A DNA stretch of 64,000 nucleotides from Atrina japonica (taxonomy: Eukaryota > Mollusca > Bivalvia > Pterioida > Pinnidae), in NCBI GenBank assembly GCA_030159075.1, contig BROG01000559.1:420501-484500 (forward strand). Direction: 5' to 3'. Below the pieces are notes generated by a model, which was not told the DNA's origin, made no database searches, and was given only the letters and a program-made list of their open reading frames with translations. Position numbers and translations under genes: made by a program. Shown one piece after another: positions 30,001 through 34,544 of this stretch (positions are counted from its first letter, which is position 1; each line of letters opens with the position of its first letter).

Positions 30001-30033
30001 GAAGGCGATTATGACGTGCTTAATCATTGCTGA
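7607..30033 (+). CDS. host WSC / C-type-lectin-like receptor with tyrosine-rich tail (8 exons seen, 5' end missing)
   Basis: Exons: 7607-7716, 9844-9970, 10765-10878, 15820-15993, 17017-17154, 26909-27121, 27329-27416 and 29016-30033. All introns have GT/AG ends, and the phases join without a break (0,1,1,1,1,1,2). The protein would be a type I membrane receptor: WSC carbohydrate-binding domain, Cys-rich module, C-type-lectin-like region, Ser/Thr stalk, one transmembrane helix and a cytoplasmic tail of about 338 residues with eleven YxxL/I/V motifs. Domain-per-exon structure with phase 1 introns is typical of extracellular shuffled modules. No signal peptide exon was found. The joined reading frame, lack of stops and recognisable domains make a real gene likely. 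Function, ligand and orthology are inference. The 9.8-kb intron before the stalk holds a decayed Polinton. Confidence 0.75.
8344..8428. repeat. (TA)n microsatellite, about 85 bp
   Basis: Pure TA dinucleotide run in an intron of the receptor gene. It gives long false Ile-Tyr ORFs on the minus strand. Confidence 0.98.
8985..9079. repeat. (AT)n microsatellite, about 95 bp
   Basis: Second pure AT run in the same intron, about 560 bp from the first. False ORFs on both strands. Confidence 0.98.
9844..9970 (+). CDS. receptor exon B: second half of WSC domain
   Basis: Acceptor TTTCATTTAG, donor GTTTGTG. Encodes CSCDINNNG, then CSIKC and the hallmark CGGQDVFTLYES end of WSC domains. Phase 0 in, phase 1 out. 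The exon has no stop in the used frame. Confidence 0.8.
9980..10764. other. intron, no features beyond short simple repeats
   Basis: No coding signal. A (TA)5 run lies at about 10660. A 61-codon open stretch at 10136-10321 has no family features and sits between two well-supported exons. Confidence 0.5.
10765..10878 (+). CDS. receptor exon C: short Cys-rich module
   Basis: Acceptor TTTTTTACAG, donor GTATGT. Encodes 37 residues with four cysteines (ELCSRFVCNKTSVEYYDVGC, then VLC). Phase 1 on both sides, so it could be inserted or skipped without breaking frame. No named domain recognised. Confidence 0.65.
10962..11105. repeat. compound palindrome around an 18-20 G run
   Basis: The unit TGTCATGTTTTAATTTTTG occurs four times in alternating orientation. 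Left arm about 10962-11038, right arm about 11041-11105, meeting at CATGACAACTGTTGTCATG. Each arm is itself an inverted repeat separated by G or C runs (G run at about 10995-11012). Confidence 0.85.
11270..11590. other. intronic AT-rich DNA, nothing identified
   Basis: No open frame with family features and no clear repeat, apart from C/CA simple sequence at about 11597-11626. Confidence 0.4.
11725..12010. mobile_element. interspersed repeat shared with 49720-50480
   Basis: Blocks CAATTTAATGCA, GCAATGTGAAAA, AAAACGGT..TTTTGTGTCTGGAAGCT and TCATTCAATGTxTGGAG occur in the same order and strand here and at about 49737-50460. The type of element is not recognised. The three open frames here are not coding-like. 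Confidence 0.6.
12285..12865 (+). mobile_element. retrozyme-like tandem repeat, about 322-bp period, first locus
   Basis: The block starting TATAACCACTAGGTCGTTGCC (about 12291) recurs 322 bp later at about 12613, followed in both copies by CACTGCTGGTGGACC, GGGTATACATAAA, a GACGG..TTTTGCTATACATTTCG block and CTTTAGAAAAT. The same unit occurs at 22276-22837 inside a Polinton gene. The ribozyme segment is present once here (12541-12580) in degraded form: CTGATGA is kept, but the GAAA box has become AAAA and helix I pairing is lost. Confidence 0.75.
12541..12580 (+). ncRNA. degenerate hammerhead ribozyme motif
   Basis: CTGATGA at 12543, a GTCT/AGAC helix II, AAAA in place of GAAA, and ATC in place of GTC before TTGAGC. 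The upstream helix I strand does not pair. Probably inactive. Confidence 0.45.
12866..13105. other. intronic spacer
   Basis: No gene or repeat recognised between the retrozyme-like locus and the minisatellite. Confidence 0.4.
13110..13415. repeat. degenerate minisatellite, about 20-25 bp unit, roughly 13 copies
   Basis: Repeated unit close to CAGTTTAGCTATATTGTGCG with frequent substitutions and length changes (cores TTTAGTTATATTGTG, TTTAACTATATTG, TTTAGCTATACTGCGCG). No coding signal. Confidence 0.85.
13416..14107. other. intron, nothing identified
   Basis: AT-rich sequence without supported genes. Some short direct similarity within the stretch but no assignable element. Confidence 0.35.
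14120..14340 (-). mobile_element. tRNA-derived SINE, 5'-truncated
   Basis: Flanked by a perfect 12-bp target duplication TATATACCTTTT (14108-14119 and 14341-14352). On the minus strand the body ends in a CAAACAAG-type simple tail. The body (CAACCTGCCGCC.., GGTTCTTTACCGCGCC on plus) matches the fuller copy at 50121-50405, but the tRNA-like head with A and B boxes is absent. This is a 5'-truncated retroposition. Confidence 0.85.
14353..15819. other. intron, nothing identified
   Basis: AT-rich. Open frames at 14248-14523 and 14571-14825 are SINE-derived or chance. Partial direct similarity around 14990-15075 (TACTATAGTAAA.. blocks) suggests an old short repeat. No exon-like block was convincing. 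Confidence 0.35.
15820..15993 (+). CDS. receptor exon D: first part of C-type-lectin-like region
   Basis: Acceptor TGTTTCCGCAG, donor GTAAGCA, phase 1 on both sides. Encodes LNWSKGMSECL...LMSV and KKLYWNGIFRSKR. The W-x6-C helix followed by a YWxGI strand is the usual start of a C-type lectin fold. Calcium-site motifs are not seen, so the fold is a guess from spacing. Confidence 0.65.
16000..17016. other. intron between lectin-like exons
   Basis: No exon. Around 16679-16890 is a degraded repeat with TTTAGCGA / TCGCTAAAATT blocks in both orientations (inverted, about 200 bp apart; CTGTATAAGTGGAAATTTTAGC at the left, GCTAAAATTTCTGCTTATATGG at the right). This is probably a short TIR element. 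Confidence 0.4.
16680..16893. mobile_element. MITE-like inverted-repeat element
   Basis: Left end GTATAAGTGGAAATTTTAGC and right end GCTAAAATTTCTGCTTATAT are near reverse complements, and internal AATTTTAGCGA-type blocks also alternate in orientation. About 215 bp; no coding capacity. Confidence 0.55.
17017..17154 (+). CDS. receptor exon E: second part of C-type-lectin-like region
   Basis: Acceptor TTTAATGCAG, donor GTAGGA, phase 1 on both sides. Ends FQAFCKTG, like the terminal Cys-Lys of lectin-like folds. The rest is charged and unremarkable. Joins the previous exon without a stop. Confidence 0.65.
17225..17300. mobile_element. partial copy of the small TIR element seen at 28241
   Basis: CATCAACCCCTGTGGTCAC and AAATCAACAAATAGTA align with the left part of the 192-bp element at 28241-28432. 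The right end was not found. Confidence 0.5.
17345..17640. promoter_or_regulatory. GC-richer promoter-like patch with CCAAT and CRE motifs
   Basis: Within an AT-rich intron this patch holds ATTGGTC (CCAAT on the minus strand) at about 17370, TGACGTCA (CRE palindrome) at about 17388, GCCAATGAG at about 17545 and repeated TCACGAGAGGTCA units near 17578-17610. Such motif clusters are found in promoters and retroelement LTRs. No transcript start or coding sequence follows clearly. Confidence 0.4.
17641..18840. other. very AT-rich intron, nothing identified
   Basis: Long TA-rich stretch with many ACTTTATA-like words and no supported gene. A minus-strand donor-like CTTCTGAG/GTAAGTG exists near 18482 but has no matching exon structure. 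Confidence 0.35.
18844..18975. repeat. tandem repeat, 37-39 bp unit, about 3.4 copies
   Basis: Units start TCTGTATAGACTCTAGGGTT at 18844, 18881, 18919 and 18958, each followed by GGAACAAAGGGAxATCAC. Confidence 0.85.
19143..19275. repeat. tandem repeat, about 35-42 bp unit, 3 copies
   Basis: Units carry AAGTGTGTAACGTTCTCA followed by AAAGTTTGCAAAGTGA. Copy ends differ by small indels. Confidence 0.8.
19276..19726. other. spacer left of Polinton copy 2
   Basis: No gene supported. The left terminal inverted repeat of Polinton copy 2 should lie near here but was not resolved. Confidence 0.35.
19727..19840 (-). CDS. 37-aa coiled-coil peptide of Polinton copy 2
   Basis: ATG at 19840, stop at 19727. 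The sequence is a regular Leu/Arg/Glu heptad helix (LRLLRLREAEIRRQIEEKEL, then RLRRLLDG). It follows the Pro-rich ORF by six bases on the same strand, so the two may be co-transcribed. Short coiled-coil peptides occur in some Polintons, but no role is known to me. Confidence 0.5.
   Translation of the reverse strand: MAEADLRLLRLREAEIRRQIEEKELEVSRLRRLLDGQ
19847..20068 (-). CDS. 73-aa Pro/Arg-rich protein of Polinton copy 2
   Basis: Starts MDNFGDVPSESDFRKGIYRF and becomes Pro/Arg-rich after residue 33 (PPPPSPYRPRTPPLRPPPP). It ends PMPEL before a TAG. A divergent TATA-like motif (TTTATATAA on minus, about 20100-20110) lies upstream. Intact but of unknown function. A plus-strand open frame over the same bases is antisense. 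Confidence 0.5.
   Translation of the reverse strand: MDNFGDVPSESDFRKGIYRFSTPKRKVAVVRPIPHRPTFTSRPPPPSPYRPRTPPLRPPPPRAVPSAPPMPEL
20069..20281. promoter_or_regulatory. divergent promoter between minus ORFs and packaging ATPase
   Basis: A 213-bp gap between divergent genes. It has a TATA-like TTTATATAA for the minus gene (about 20100-20110) and TATATAATA for the plus gene (about 20240-20248), with TGACGTCA at about 20135. Function is inferred from position and motifs only. Confidence 0.5.
20282..20996 (+). pseudogene. Polinton genome-packaging ATPase (FtsK/HerA type), one frameshift
   Basis: Would pump the element DNA into capsids. ATG at 20282. The N-terminal fragment to 20455 has the Walker A region (IVARPTKSGKT). 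The rest of the protein continues in another frame to 20996 with Walker B (HHLLVFDDMM) and the following SVIYITQNLF motif. The frame changes at about 20419-20440, in a C6/A7 homopolymer stretch, so a sequencing error is possible. The total length of about 235 residues fits the family. The next gene starts five bases after the stop. Confidence 0.85.
21001..21947 (+). pseudogene. basic Polinton protein ending in a C2H2 zinc finger, broken near the end
   Basis: Intact for 261 residues to TAA 21784-21786. The sequence stays protein-like in the same frame after that stop, then shifts frame at about 21855 into a clear C2H2 finger (CAWC...HKRLQH) ending at 21947. The N-terminal 110 residues are helical and the middle is Lys/Pro-rich with several basic patches. 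Position after the ATPase suggests a virion core or DNA-binding role; that is inference. I do not recognise a family name. Confidence 0.55.
22394..22437 (+). ncRNA. degraded hammerhead ribozyme, upstream copy
   Basis: GGATGA in place of CTGATGA, then helix II GTC/GAC (22408-22410, 22416-22418), GAAA (22420-22423), and GTC at 22429-22431 before TTGAGC. The helix I partner is mutated. It marks the left boundary of the complete 373-bp unit. Confidence 0.5.
22767..22810 (+). ncRNA. type I hammerhead ribozyme, complete core
   Basis: Helix I: GCTCAA (22767-22772) pairs perfectly with TTGAGC (22805-22810). Core box CTGATGA at 22773-22779. Helix II: GTC (22781-22783) with GAC (22789-22791) closed by TAATT. 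Core box GAAA at 22793-22796. Very short helix III with a GATC loop (22798-22801), and cleavage triplet GTC at 22802-22804. Predicted cleavage is between 22804 and 22805. The A-A apposition at the base of helix II is unlike the usual G-C pair and may reduce activity. The combination of both boxes, triplet and a six-pair helix I is very unlikely by chance. Confidence 0.75.
22955..23807 (+). pseudogene. conserved Polinton protein of unknown function, multiply broken
   Basis: Starts MILVPERTMKELKKWREG. In-frame stops at 23048-23050 (TAG) and 23129-23131 (TAA), then a frameshift near 23280-23320 into an open stretch to 23807. The second part has HLKKHSDILTWEKDGQIQ and SGTNMVDLVTDALR, the most characteristic part of a protein that I recall in many Polintons (internal repeats and metazoan copies alike). 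Role unknown. The end overlaps the integrase start. Confidence 0.7.
23796..24735 (+). pseudogene. INT: Polinton integrase with chromodomain-like tail, core damaged
   Basis: Begins ASIYYDPSNRGGYAG. The N-terminal region runs to KRNFPR at about 23976, after a TAG at about 23938. The sequence then jumps to AWVIPLKNKSAKE, so a segment that should hold the first catalytic Asp is missing. The second catalytic position reads QTYKGKEF, Tyr where Asp is expected. The third, IVERFQRTLK, is intact. Stops and frame changes follow from 24278 to 24540. The end carries a chromodomain-like DDIYEVDEILDHRKS. This enzyme cannot be active. It is only distantly similar to the integrase of copy 1. Confidence 0.8.
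24742..24957 (+). CDS. small Polinton membrane protein, 71 aa, intact
   Basis: Residues about 9-30 form one hydrophobic helix (IVIFVRVAFAFTIIIACVV). A second weaker segment follows (FWMVMLSGCMGYIMPNP), then a basic tail. The IPRNEIVIFVR start and GYIMPNP end match a short membrane protein recurrent in Polintons, as I recall. It is the only gene of copy 2 on the plus strand that appears unbroken, which may just reflect its short length. Confidence 0.6.
   Translation: MKWCGENIPRNEIVIFVRVAFAFTIIIACVVHLALNDDNSQFWMVMLSGCMGYIMPNPSMKLPPKAKKLNL
24990..25427 (+). pseudogene. remnant of capsid-associated Polinton protein
   Basis: Protein-like stretches in all three frames: GFSFPKLTQSL, then FLKSTMKKPSLKFALKSVMD, then KKTLLVHL, then a basic tail ending REQDIFD before TAA 25425-25427. 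A gene with a Lys/Arg-rich C-terminus ending in DIFx just before the major capsid gene is usual in Polintons and probably encodes a minor capsid-type protein. Several stops and frameshifts. Confidence 0.5.
25432..26502 (+). pseudogene. MCP: Polinton major capsid protein (double jelly-roll), two stops, truncated
   Basis: Starts within ATGATGATGCAA. The first 70 codons read CSSEALELFNVPPTNVTLEEG and VEYYP, typical of the Polinton capsid N-terminus. A single frame is kept through in-frame TAA stops at 25639-25641 and 25858-25860 to 26502. It contains PVNNLLHSLFSEIDCNLNG and YPYRAYFEKLL (first jelly-roll region) and later RRVEVKTFTIPAGT. About 357 codons, shorter than the family's usual length, so the second barrel is cut off. 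Two clean nonsense changes in an otherwise open frame suggest moderate age. Confidence 0.85.
26503..26908. other. junction of truncated Polinton with host intron
   Basis: No gene supported. Direct passage from capsid gene sequence to the acceptor of receptor exon F indicates deletion of the right half of the Polinton. Confidence 0.5.
26909..27121 (+). CDS. receptor exon F: Ser/Thr-rich stalk
   Basis: Acceptor ATTTTTGTCAG, donor GTAAGTAA, phase 1 on both sides. About 70 residues rich in Ser, Thr, Val and Asn (TVMSSTVSTLLTSKVSTLTS), likely O-glycosylated and extracellular, just before the membrane exon. Confidence 0.7.
27329..27416 (+). CDS. receptor exon G: transmembrane helix
   Basis: Acceptor TATATTGTAG, donor GTATGC. 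Encodes AAIIGGTMAGISIIIIFLVL and a stop-transfer WRTR. Phase 1 in, phase 2 out, and the last codon joins exon H to give the basic KRKE start of the tail. Confidence 0.8.
27548..28558 (-). mobile_element. TIR DNA element with CAGGGCC ends, reverse copy of 46411-46836
   Basis: The left edge reads CTGGGCCCGAGACC and the right edge is the reverse complement of CAGGG.TTAGGGCCATAAAA. Internal blocks (GCAAGCCAACA..AAGTGTTGGTCTCC, TCGCTCAAATA, GGGCGAC, CCCGAGGCGAACGTAGGGGGC) match 46411-46836 in reverse. It is longer because of an extra about 400 bp and a nested 192-bp element at 28241. No transposase, so non-autonomous. Confidence 0.75.
28241..28432. mobile_element. 192-bp nested TIR element
   Basis: Flanked by ACTTAA at 28235-28240 and 28433-28438. 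The ends ATCAAACCCTGCAGTCAC and the reverse complement of GTGACATCAGGGGTTGAT are imperfect inverted repeats. It is absent at the matching position of the sister copy at 46411. The partial copy at 17225 is related. Confidence 0.75.
28559..29015. other. intron before receptor tail exon
   Basis: AT-rich. Repeats of CTCAGTACTCAAG/TTGAGTAC-type words hint at an old inverted element between about 28570 and 28965. No gene. Confidence 0.35.
29016..30033 (+). CDS. receptor exon H: cytoplasmic tail with eleven YxxL/I/V motifs
   Basis: Acceptor TTTAATTCAG; ends with TGA 30031-30033. About 338 residues, acidic and polar. Tyrosine motifs in order: YNNL, YIEV, YQTL, YIDI, YFDI, YQTV, YFVL, YFAL, YFVL, YDYL, YDVL. 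Two internal repeats are clear: YxxLxxHEYIxx twice, and DAEYFVLQTQ / DTEYFALQTQ / DATYFVLEEQ. Such motifs bind SH2 domains when phosphorylated or act in endocytosis. Pairs spaced by four residues are closer than in a classical ITAM. A signalling receptor, possibly immune, is an inference from this layout. Confidence 0.8.
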
Positions 30034-30475
30034 AATGTATGTGCTGTTTACACAAACCTAGTGTAAGGTGTAAATAGGATACTGGTCCAACAGAAGGCGA
30101 TTATGACGTGCTTAATCATTGCTGAAATTTATGTGCTGTTTACACAAACCTAGTGTAAGGTGTAAATAGGATACTGGTCAAACAGAAGGCGATTATGACG
30201 TGCTTAATCATTGCTGAAATGTATGTGCTGTTTACACAAACCTAGTGTAAGGTGTAAATAGGATACTGGTCCAACAGAAGGCGATTATGACGCGCTTAAT
30301 CATTGCTGAAATGTATGTGCTGTTTACACAAACCTAGTGTAAGGTGTAAATAGGATACTGGTCCAATAGAAGGCGATTATGACGTGCTTAATTATTGTTG
30401 AAATGTATGTGCTGTTTACACAAACCTAATGTAAGGTGTAAATATGATACTGGTTCAACAGATGGAGGTTATGCG
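29994..30475 (+). repeat. 92-bp tandem repeat copying the last codons, stop and 3' UTR of the receptor
   Basis: The sequence GAAGGCGATTATGACGTGCT starts at 30001 (coding) and recurs at 30093, 30185, 30277 and 30369, with a decayed sixth copy at 30461. Every step is exactly 92 bp. Each of the first five copies still encodes EGDYDxLN.C and a stop. Copies differ by only a few substitutions. Confidence 0.95.
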
Positions 30476-30690
30476 ATAATTTATACCATAAATCCTTCAA
30501 TGTATTTAATTGTTCTGTAAATTCGTTTTATGACATTTTTGAAATGATCCAGTTACAATGTAAACGTTTCGTTAGAAAAGCTTGTGTATTGCACATATTT
30601 GCCGCAACTGAGTTATTGATGCTAATAGATGTCAATAGATTCTTTAAAAAGTTTAAACTGTTTAAAAGTTTTAAGTTAATACCATTTTTG
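30476..30690. other. 3' flank of receptor gene, no clear polyadenylation signal
   Basis: No AATAAA was seen within the tandem repeat or just after it. The nearest is at about 31295-31300. Confidence 0.4.
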
Positions 30691-30749
30691 TCCCTGAAGT
30701 ATTTTACGTTTCCTTCACATTGATATGGTTGTTCAGTTGCTTGTTGGTT

Positions 30750-30850
30750 TATCTTAATGGCAGAAACGATCATCTTGAGCAATTATGTTGGATATTTTGG
30801 CAAATTTTAAAGTTTGGTGTTATGTTTATATTTCATTATCTGCCAGCGGT
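30750..30850 (+). mobile_element. remnant of the retrozyme-like repeat
   Basis: GGCAGAAACGATCATCTTGAGCA followed by GTTTGGTGTTATGTTTATA matches the ribozyme 3' half and unit start of the elements at 12285 and 22276. The CTGATGA box is absent. Confidence 0.6.
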
Positions 30851-31069
30851 ACCTTCAGCCAGCATTGGTTCGACTATTAATATATTTAGATTTTATAAAA
30901 TGTTGATTGAGGATTAAATTGTAAACAGATTTTGACTGAGAGTTGTATTTTTCAACTGATAGTTGTGCAGGTCTTTTATCAAAGTCTTTAGTTAAGAATG
31001 TTAGTGTGCCAATATAGCACGTGTGGAATTGTTATCTGATATAAATATCTTCCTAGATAAGTCTTTTCC

Positions 31070-31245
31070 GAGATTGTATGGATTGTTAAAGTCATACATA
31101 AGTGTATGTTTACTCTATAAAGTATCTAGTCTTCCTTCAGAACTCTTAACTGATAGTGCATTGACAACATTATCTGGTAACTTTTTCCATACGTTGATCA
31201 ATCTGTTTGTAATTTGCCCTCATGTCTAGCCTACTTCTTGACGTA
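31070..31245 (-). pseudogene. 3' scrap of a non-LTR retrotransposon ORF2
   Basis: On the minus strand GQITNRLINVWKKLPDNVVN, then SSEGRLDTL, resembles the conserved WNxLPxxVVxAxSxxxFKxRLD ending of many LINE-type ORF2 proteins. Only about 45 codons. A family cannot be assigned. Confidence 0.45.
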
Positions 31246-31671
31246 TTTAACTTATTTTTAATATCCACGGTTGTTGATATTCTGACTTGGTTCAAATAAA
31301 CCTGCTGTAAAACTTCTGGATCATATATTCTCGCCCCTGGGATAGTTCTCGTTTTTATCAGTACTGTAAAATTCTATCCGGAACTGCTGATCCACAACAC
31401 TTTGTCTCCTGCAGTGTTTGTAATCATGGCGGATCAGAGATTTTCATGTTGATAGTTTTCATTGTGAAAATTTGATTTCAGTTTCACATGCATCTTACCA
31501 AATTTGTTTGAAAGGAAATGAATATAATTACATTTGTATATAATGCAGGTTTACATTTATTTGCGACGGTGTTTAAAAAAGGGTGAGTACGGTTACTTAA
31601 CTGATTTATACGTGTATGTAACAAACGGGATTTCAAATTACCATATGCGAGAAAAATAATCAAGCACCCCA

Positions 31672-31791
31672 TTTGAGTTCCTGATGGAAAAATATCAGTG
31701 GAGGGCAGAAGATGAATCAGTATTCCAACCTCTATTGGGACTTATTGATCCATTTCACCCTCCACTGATATTTTTCTATCTGGAACTCAAA
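31672..31791. repeat. 120-nt hairpin with 34-bp near-perfect arms
   Basis: Left arm 31672-31705 and right arm 31758-31791 are reverse complements with about three mismatches (TTTGAGTTCC..GATxGAAAAATATCAGTG). The loop is about 52 nt. Could be a miniature foldback element or a hairpin RNA precursor. Confidence 0.8.
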
Positions 31792-31999
31792 GTGTAGCTA
31801 GATTCTATTATTCTTGCCAATATTTTGAACATTTCGATCGTTTTCCCCATAGTTTCCTATAGGGTTGGCAGCCTTAATTTCTTATGACGTTCCTCATAAG
31901 TTAGTTCTGATGATATCTGGATTAATCTGTTGGCTCTTTAAACTTTATTTATTTTATAACGATTGAAAAACAAGTCAACTTACATTAATGTATCTCGTA

Positions 32000-32195
32000 T
32001 GCTATGGTGTTGGCTTGCGGGGGTCCTTGCTGTGGGATGAAACAGTTAGTACTCTGGAGAATATCCACGTGTCTGACATGGTGATCGTCAAACCATCTTA
32101 ATACTACCGTGTCCAATCCAAGGATCAAACCTGTTTCGCATTGATGAGAAACGAGTGTGCTAACCACTGCACTATGCAGACACCCACACACTGGC
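32000..32195 (-). mobile_element. tRNA-derived SINE of a second family
   Basis: On the minus strand TGCATAGTGCAGTGGTTAGC resembles an A box and GGTTTGATCCTTGG a B box, about 35 bp apart. A body with CACGTGGATATTCTCCAGAG and TTTCATCCCACAGCAAGG follows, typical of invertebrate SINE bodies. Ends and target duplications not resolved. Confidence 0.55.
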
Positions 32196-32199
32196 TCTT

Positions 32200-33763
32200 T
32201 TGTACTCTCTATGTATATGAATTCTATATCTTCACTTTTGTATGGGCTCCACATATTGACTACGTACTTCAATATTTCCATATACTTTTTACTGGCCGGA
32301 CATCATGAGATACATACTCCTCCATGGCACCTGATCCCACCTCTGGATTTCAAGAAGCCCGTATTTGTCCAATATCACCAGATTTGTATATTAATCCTGG
32401 ACATTCTGACAATGTATGCTTCCGTATCTGAAATTTTATATTCGGAACAATTTCTTAACGTCAAATTTATTTTAATTTATATAATATAAAATGTTGTTTT
32501 TTATGATATTACTGATTCTAGAACTAATCATGTTTATATTTATTTAGACAATATTGACTGTATTATAACAAAACCATTTTATTGCTTGATGCAATATGAG
32601 CTGTCGTGGTCACAGGTTTATCTTAAAGATTTGATGTGATTTTTAACATTTCTGTTAGAAAGAGATCACATGAAGCTTAAAAACCCATTATTTCAATCCT
32701 TTCACCGAGCTCTACCAATTATCGTCGATATATGTCATCCGCCATCACTCTGCTCATCGCATATTACCTTTACCTACTAAAATTACCGTTTGTATCTATT
32801 TCAAATCCATACGGAAAATAATTTGTTATAAGTTATGTAGCTTCAAAGCGCGTGATCCGACATTGCGTCCCCTTAAACAAACACGCTATAAAGTTATCAT
32901 AGTGTTTGACCTGGAGGTCATTTGCATACTACAATTACGTCAGAGAAACACAACACCTCGCTTAGATTTAAATTTAAAACTAAATGGAAAAATCTCGTAT
33001 TTAGATATTGTTTGTTATATTAAAATGATTTAGAGTTTATTTGACAATAACCCCCTAGAAATGCTGTCACTGTTTTAACATTTATATACCTAATATTTTA
33101 TGTATATTTTGATTTTTATAAGCTATATTTTGTCAATAAAATATCTGACTAAAACAAAAGAAGTTGAGTTTTGCAAGTGATAAAGCGTTCGACACGTGAG
33201 AGCACTCAACAGCACACGAGTCCATCAAAATGTGAGCACTTCAACTACAGCTACATTCTAAGTGGGATGTTAAACAATACAAAAAACAAATAAGTTTCAC
33301 ATTCTCGACTTCCTCTAGAAAACCATATGACCAGTTTTATTGTATTGGGCCTGAGACGAAGGGCAACACGACAGACCGAGGCCAATATAGGAAAACACTG
33401 CTTAACCCTTTCACCCTGAATATCTGAGTGGTATGCTCTATCTATTGTTTCAGGCCAGTCTATTATGGTCTGTAGGGTTGAATGGGTCAATAAGCATATT
33501 ATTATTTTATCTGGTCAATATGAACTGCGTGTAATGCATTACATGCGTGCAACTTTCTTTTTCTCCGCCGACTGTTTGAACCAAAACTTAGGCTATTGAA
33601 CTCCGGTATTGATAATAACGATGACTTCATCGTTGATGTGGTGCAACAGCTTACTTAAATGTGTCATTAAACTACATCAGAGATTTCTAATCTTTTCATT
33701 ATTACGCCATGACTACCCGAGTAAGACGTTTTGGACGTTTTAAGAAATTTGAAGTTGTTCTGA
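32200..33763. other. non-coding spacer, nothing firmly identified
   Basis: AT-rich. Minus-strand text near 33250-33490 (TTTAACATCCCACTTAGAATG) resembles the tail of the first SINE family but is not conclusive. No gene supported. Confidence 0.35.
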
Positions 33764-33799
33764 AGACATCTTCCAAAGTCAAAGTTTTCTGATCCACGT
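33764..33799. repeat. left arm of an inverted repeat flanking the envelope-bearing element
   Basis: The reverse complement reads GTGGATCAGAAAAC, then TTGACT.TGGAAG. This matches 44408-44434 on the plus strand with about two mismatches. The 10.3-kb LTR element lies between the arms, so it probably inserted into an older TIR element. Confidence 0.65.
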
Positions 33800-33842
33800 C
33801 ATTCATCAAACACCTTGACAGTCAGATTACCTTTCATATTTG

Positions 33843-34544
33843 TGTAACCCTCTCTTCTTATTACAAGTACCAATAAGTCAGTCGTGATCGTATAGATTTT
33901 ATGTAGAGTTGCAGCATTGGTAACAAGTTACAGAGAGTATAATTGCGTCCTCTCTCACTCCCCGGTCTGGTCCGAAGTGCTTTTGAAACCTTGATGTTTA
34001 TATAGGATTATTAATTTTAACCAACGTAAAACACCAAAGTTCCAGAAACTTCTATACATATTTGTGAACATACAATTGGAAGAATACTGGCGCTAATCTC
34101 ATTCAAATCTGTCACAATCCAACCTTTAGTAACACTTCTACCCCATCACTTTCAGTGCGATTTTAGTACTTTATATTATTTAACATTACAATCAAAACTT
34201 GTTTACTAAAGCTGATGATGACAGATATTTGACCTTTTAACTTGCAGCTGCAATTGCTGCTGTAATTTGTGAAGGTGTTGACAACTTGTTTATCCAAAAC
34301 AGTATATTTAGATATTAATGCTGATTTACAATTTAGAATTTGGAATTTCTATTATGTATTTTCATAATCATGCCTAAATGACTGTCAACACTATGTATAG
34401 CCGAATTACAAAATCACTTAATTTAGCTGCCCGCATTTTCCCAAATATATGTATGTGCACATTATTTGCTAATTCAAGACACACCAATTTTACTATTTAT
34501 ATAATTTCATAAAAGTATTATCACCCGTACCTCATATTGATATA
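33843..34544 (-). repeat. 3' LTR of the envelope-bearing element
   Basis: Left end TGTAAC. The inner end reads GATATA where the partner has GTTACA, so the first bases of the LTR are altered. Otherwise nearly identical to 43430-44131. Confidence 0.9.

Noticed and set aside
30001..30475. 92-bp repeats as a CRISPR array
   Set aside because: Repeat units are contiguous without variable spacers, and the genome is eukaryotic.
33251..33490. 79-residue minus ORF
   Set aside because: Ends in a SINE-tail-like sequence and has no domain features.
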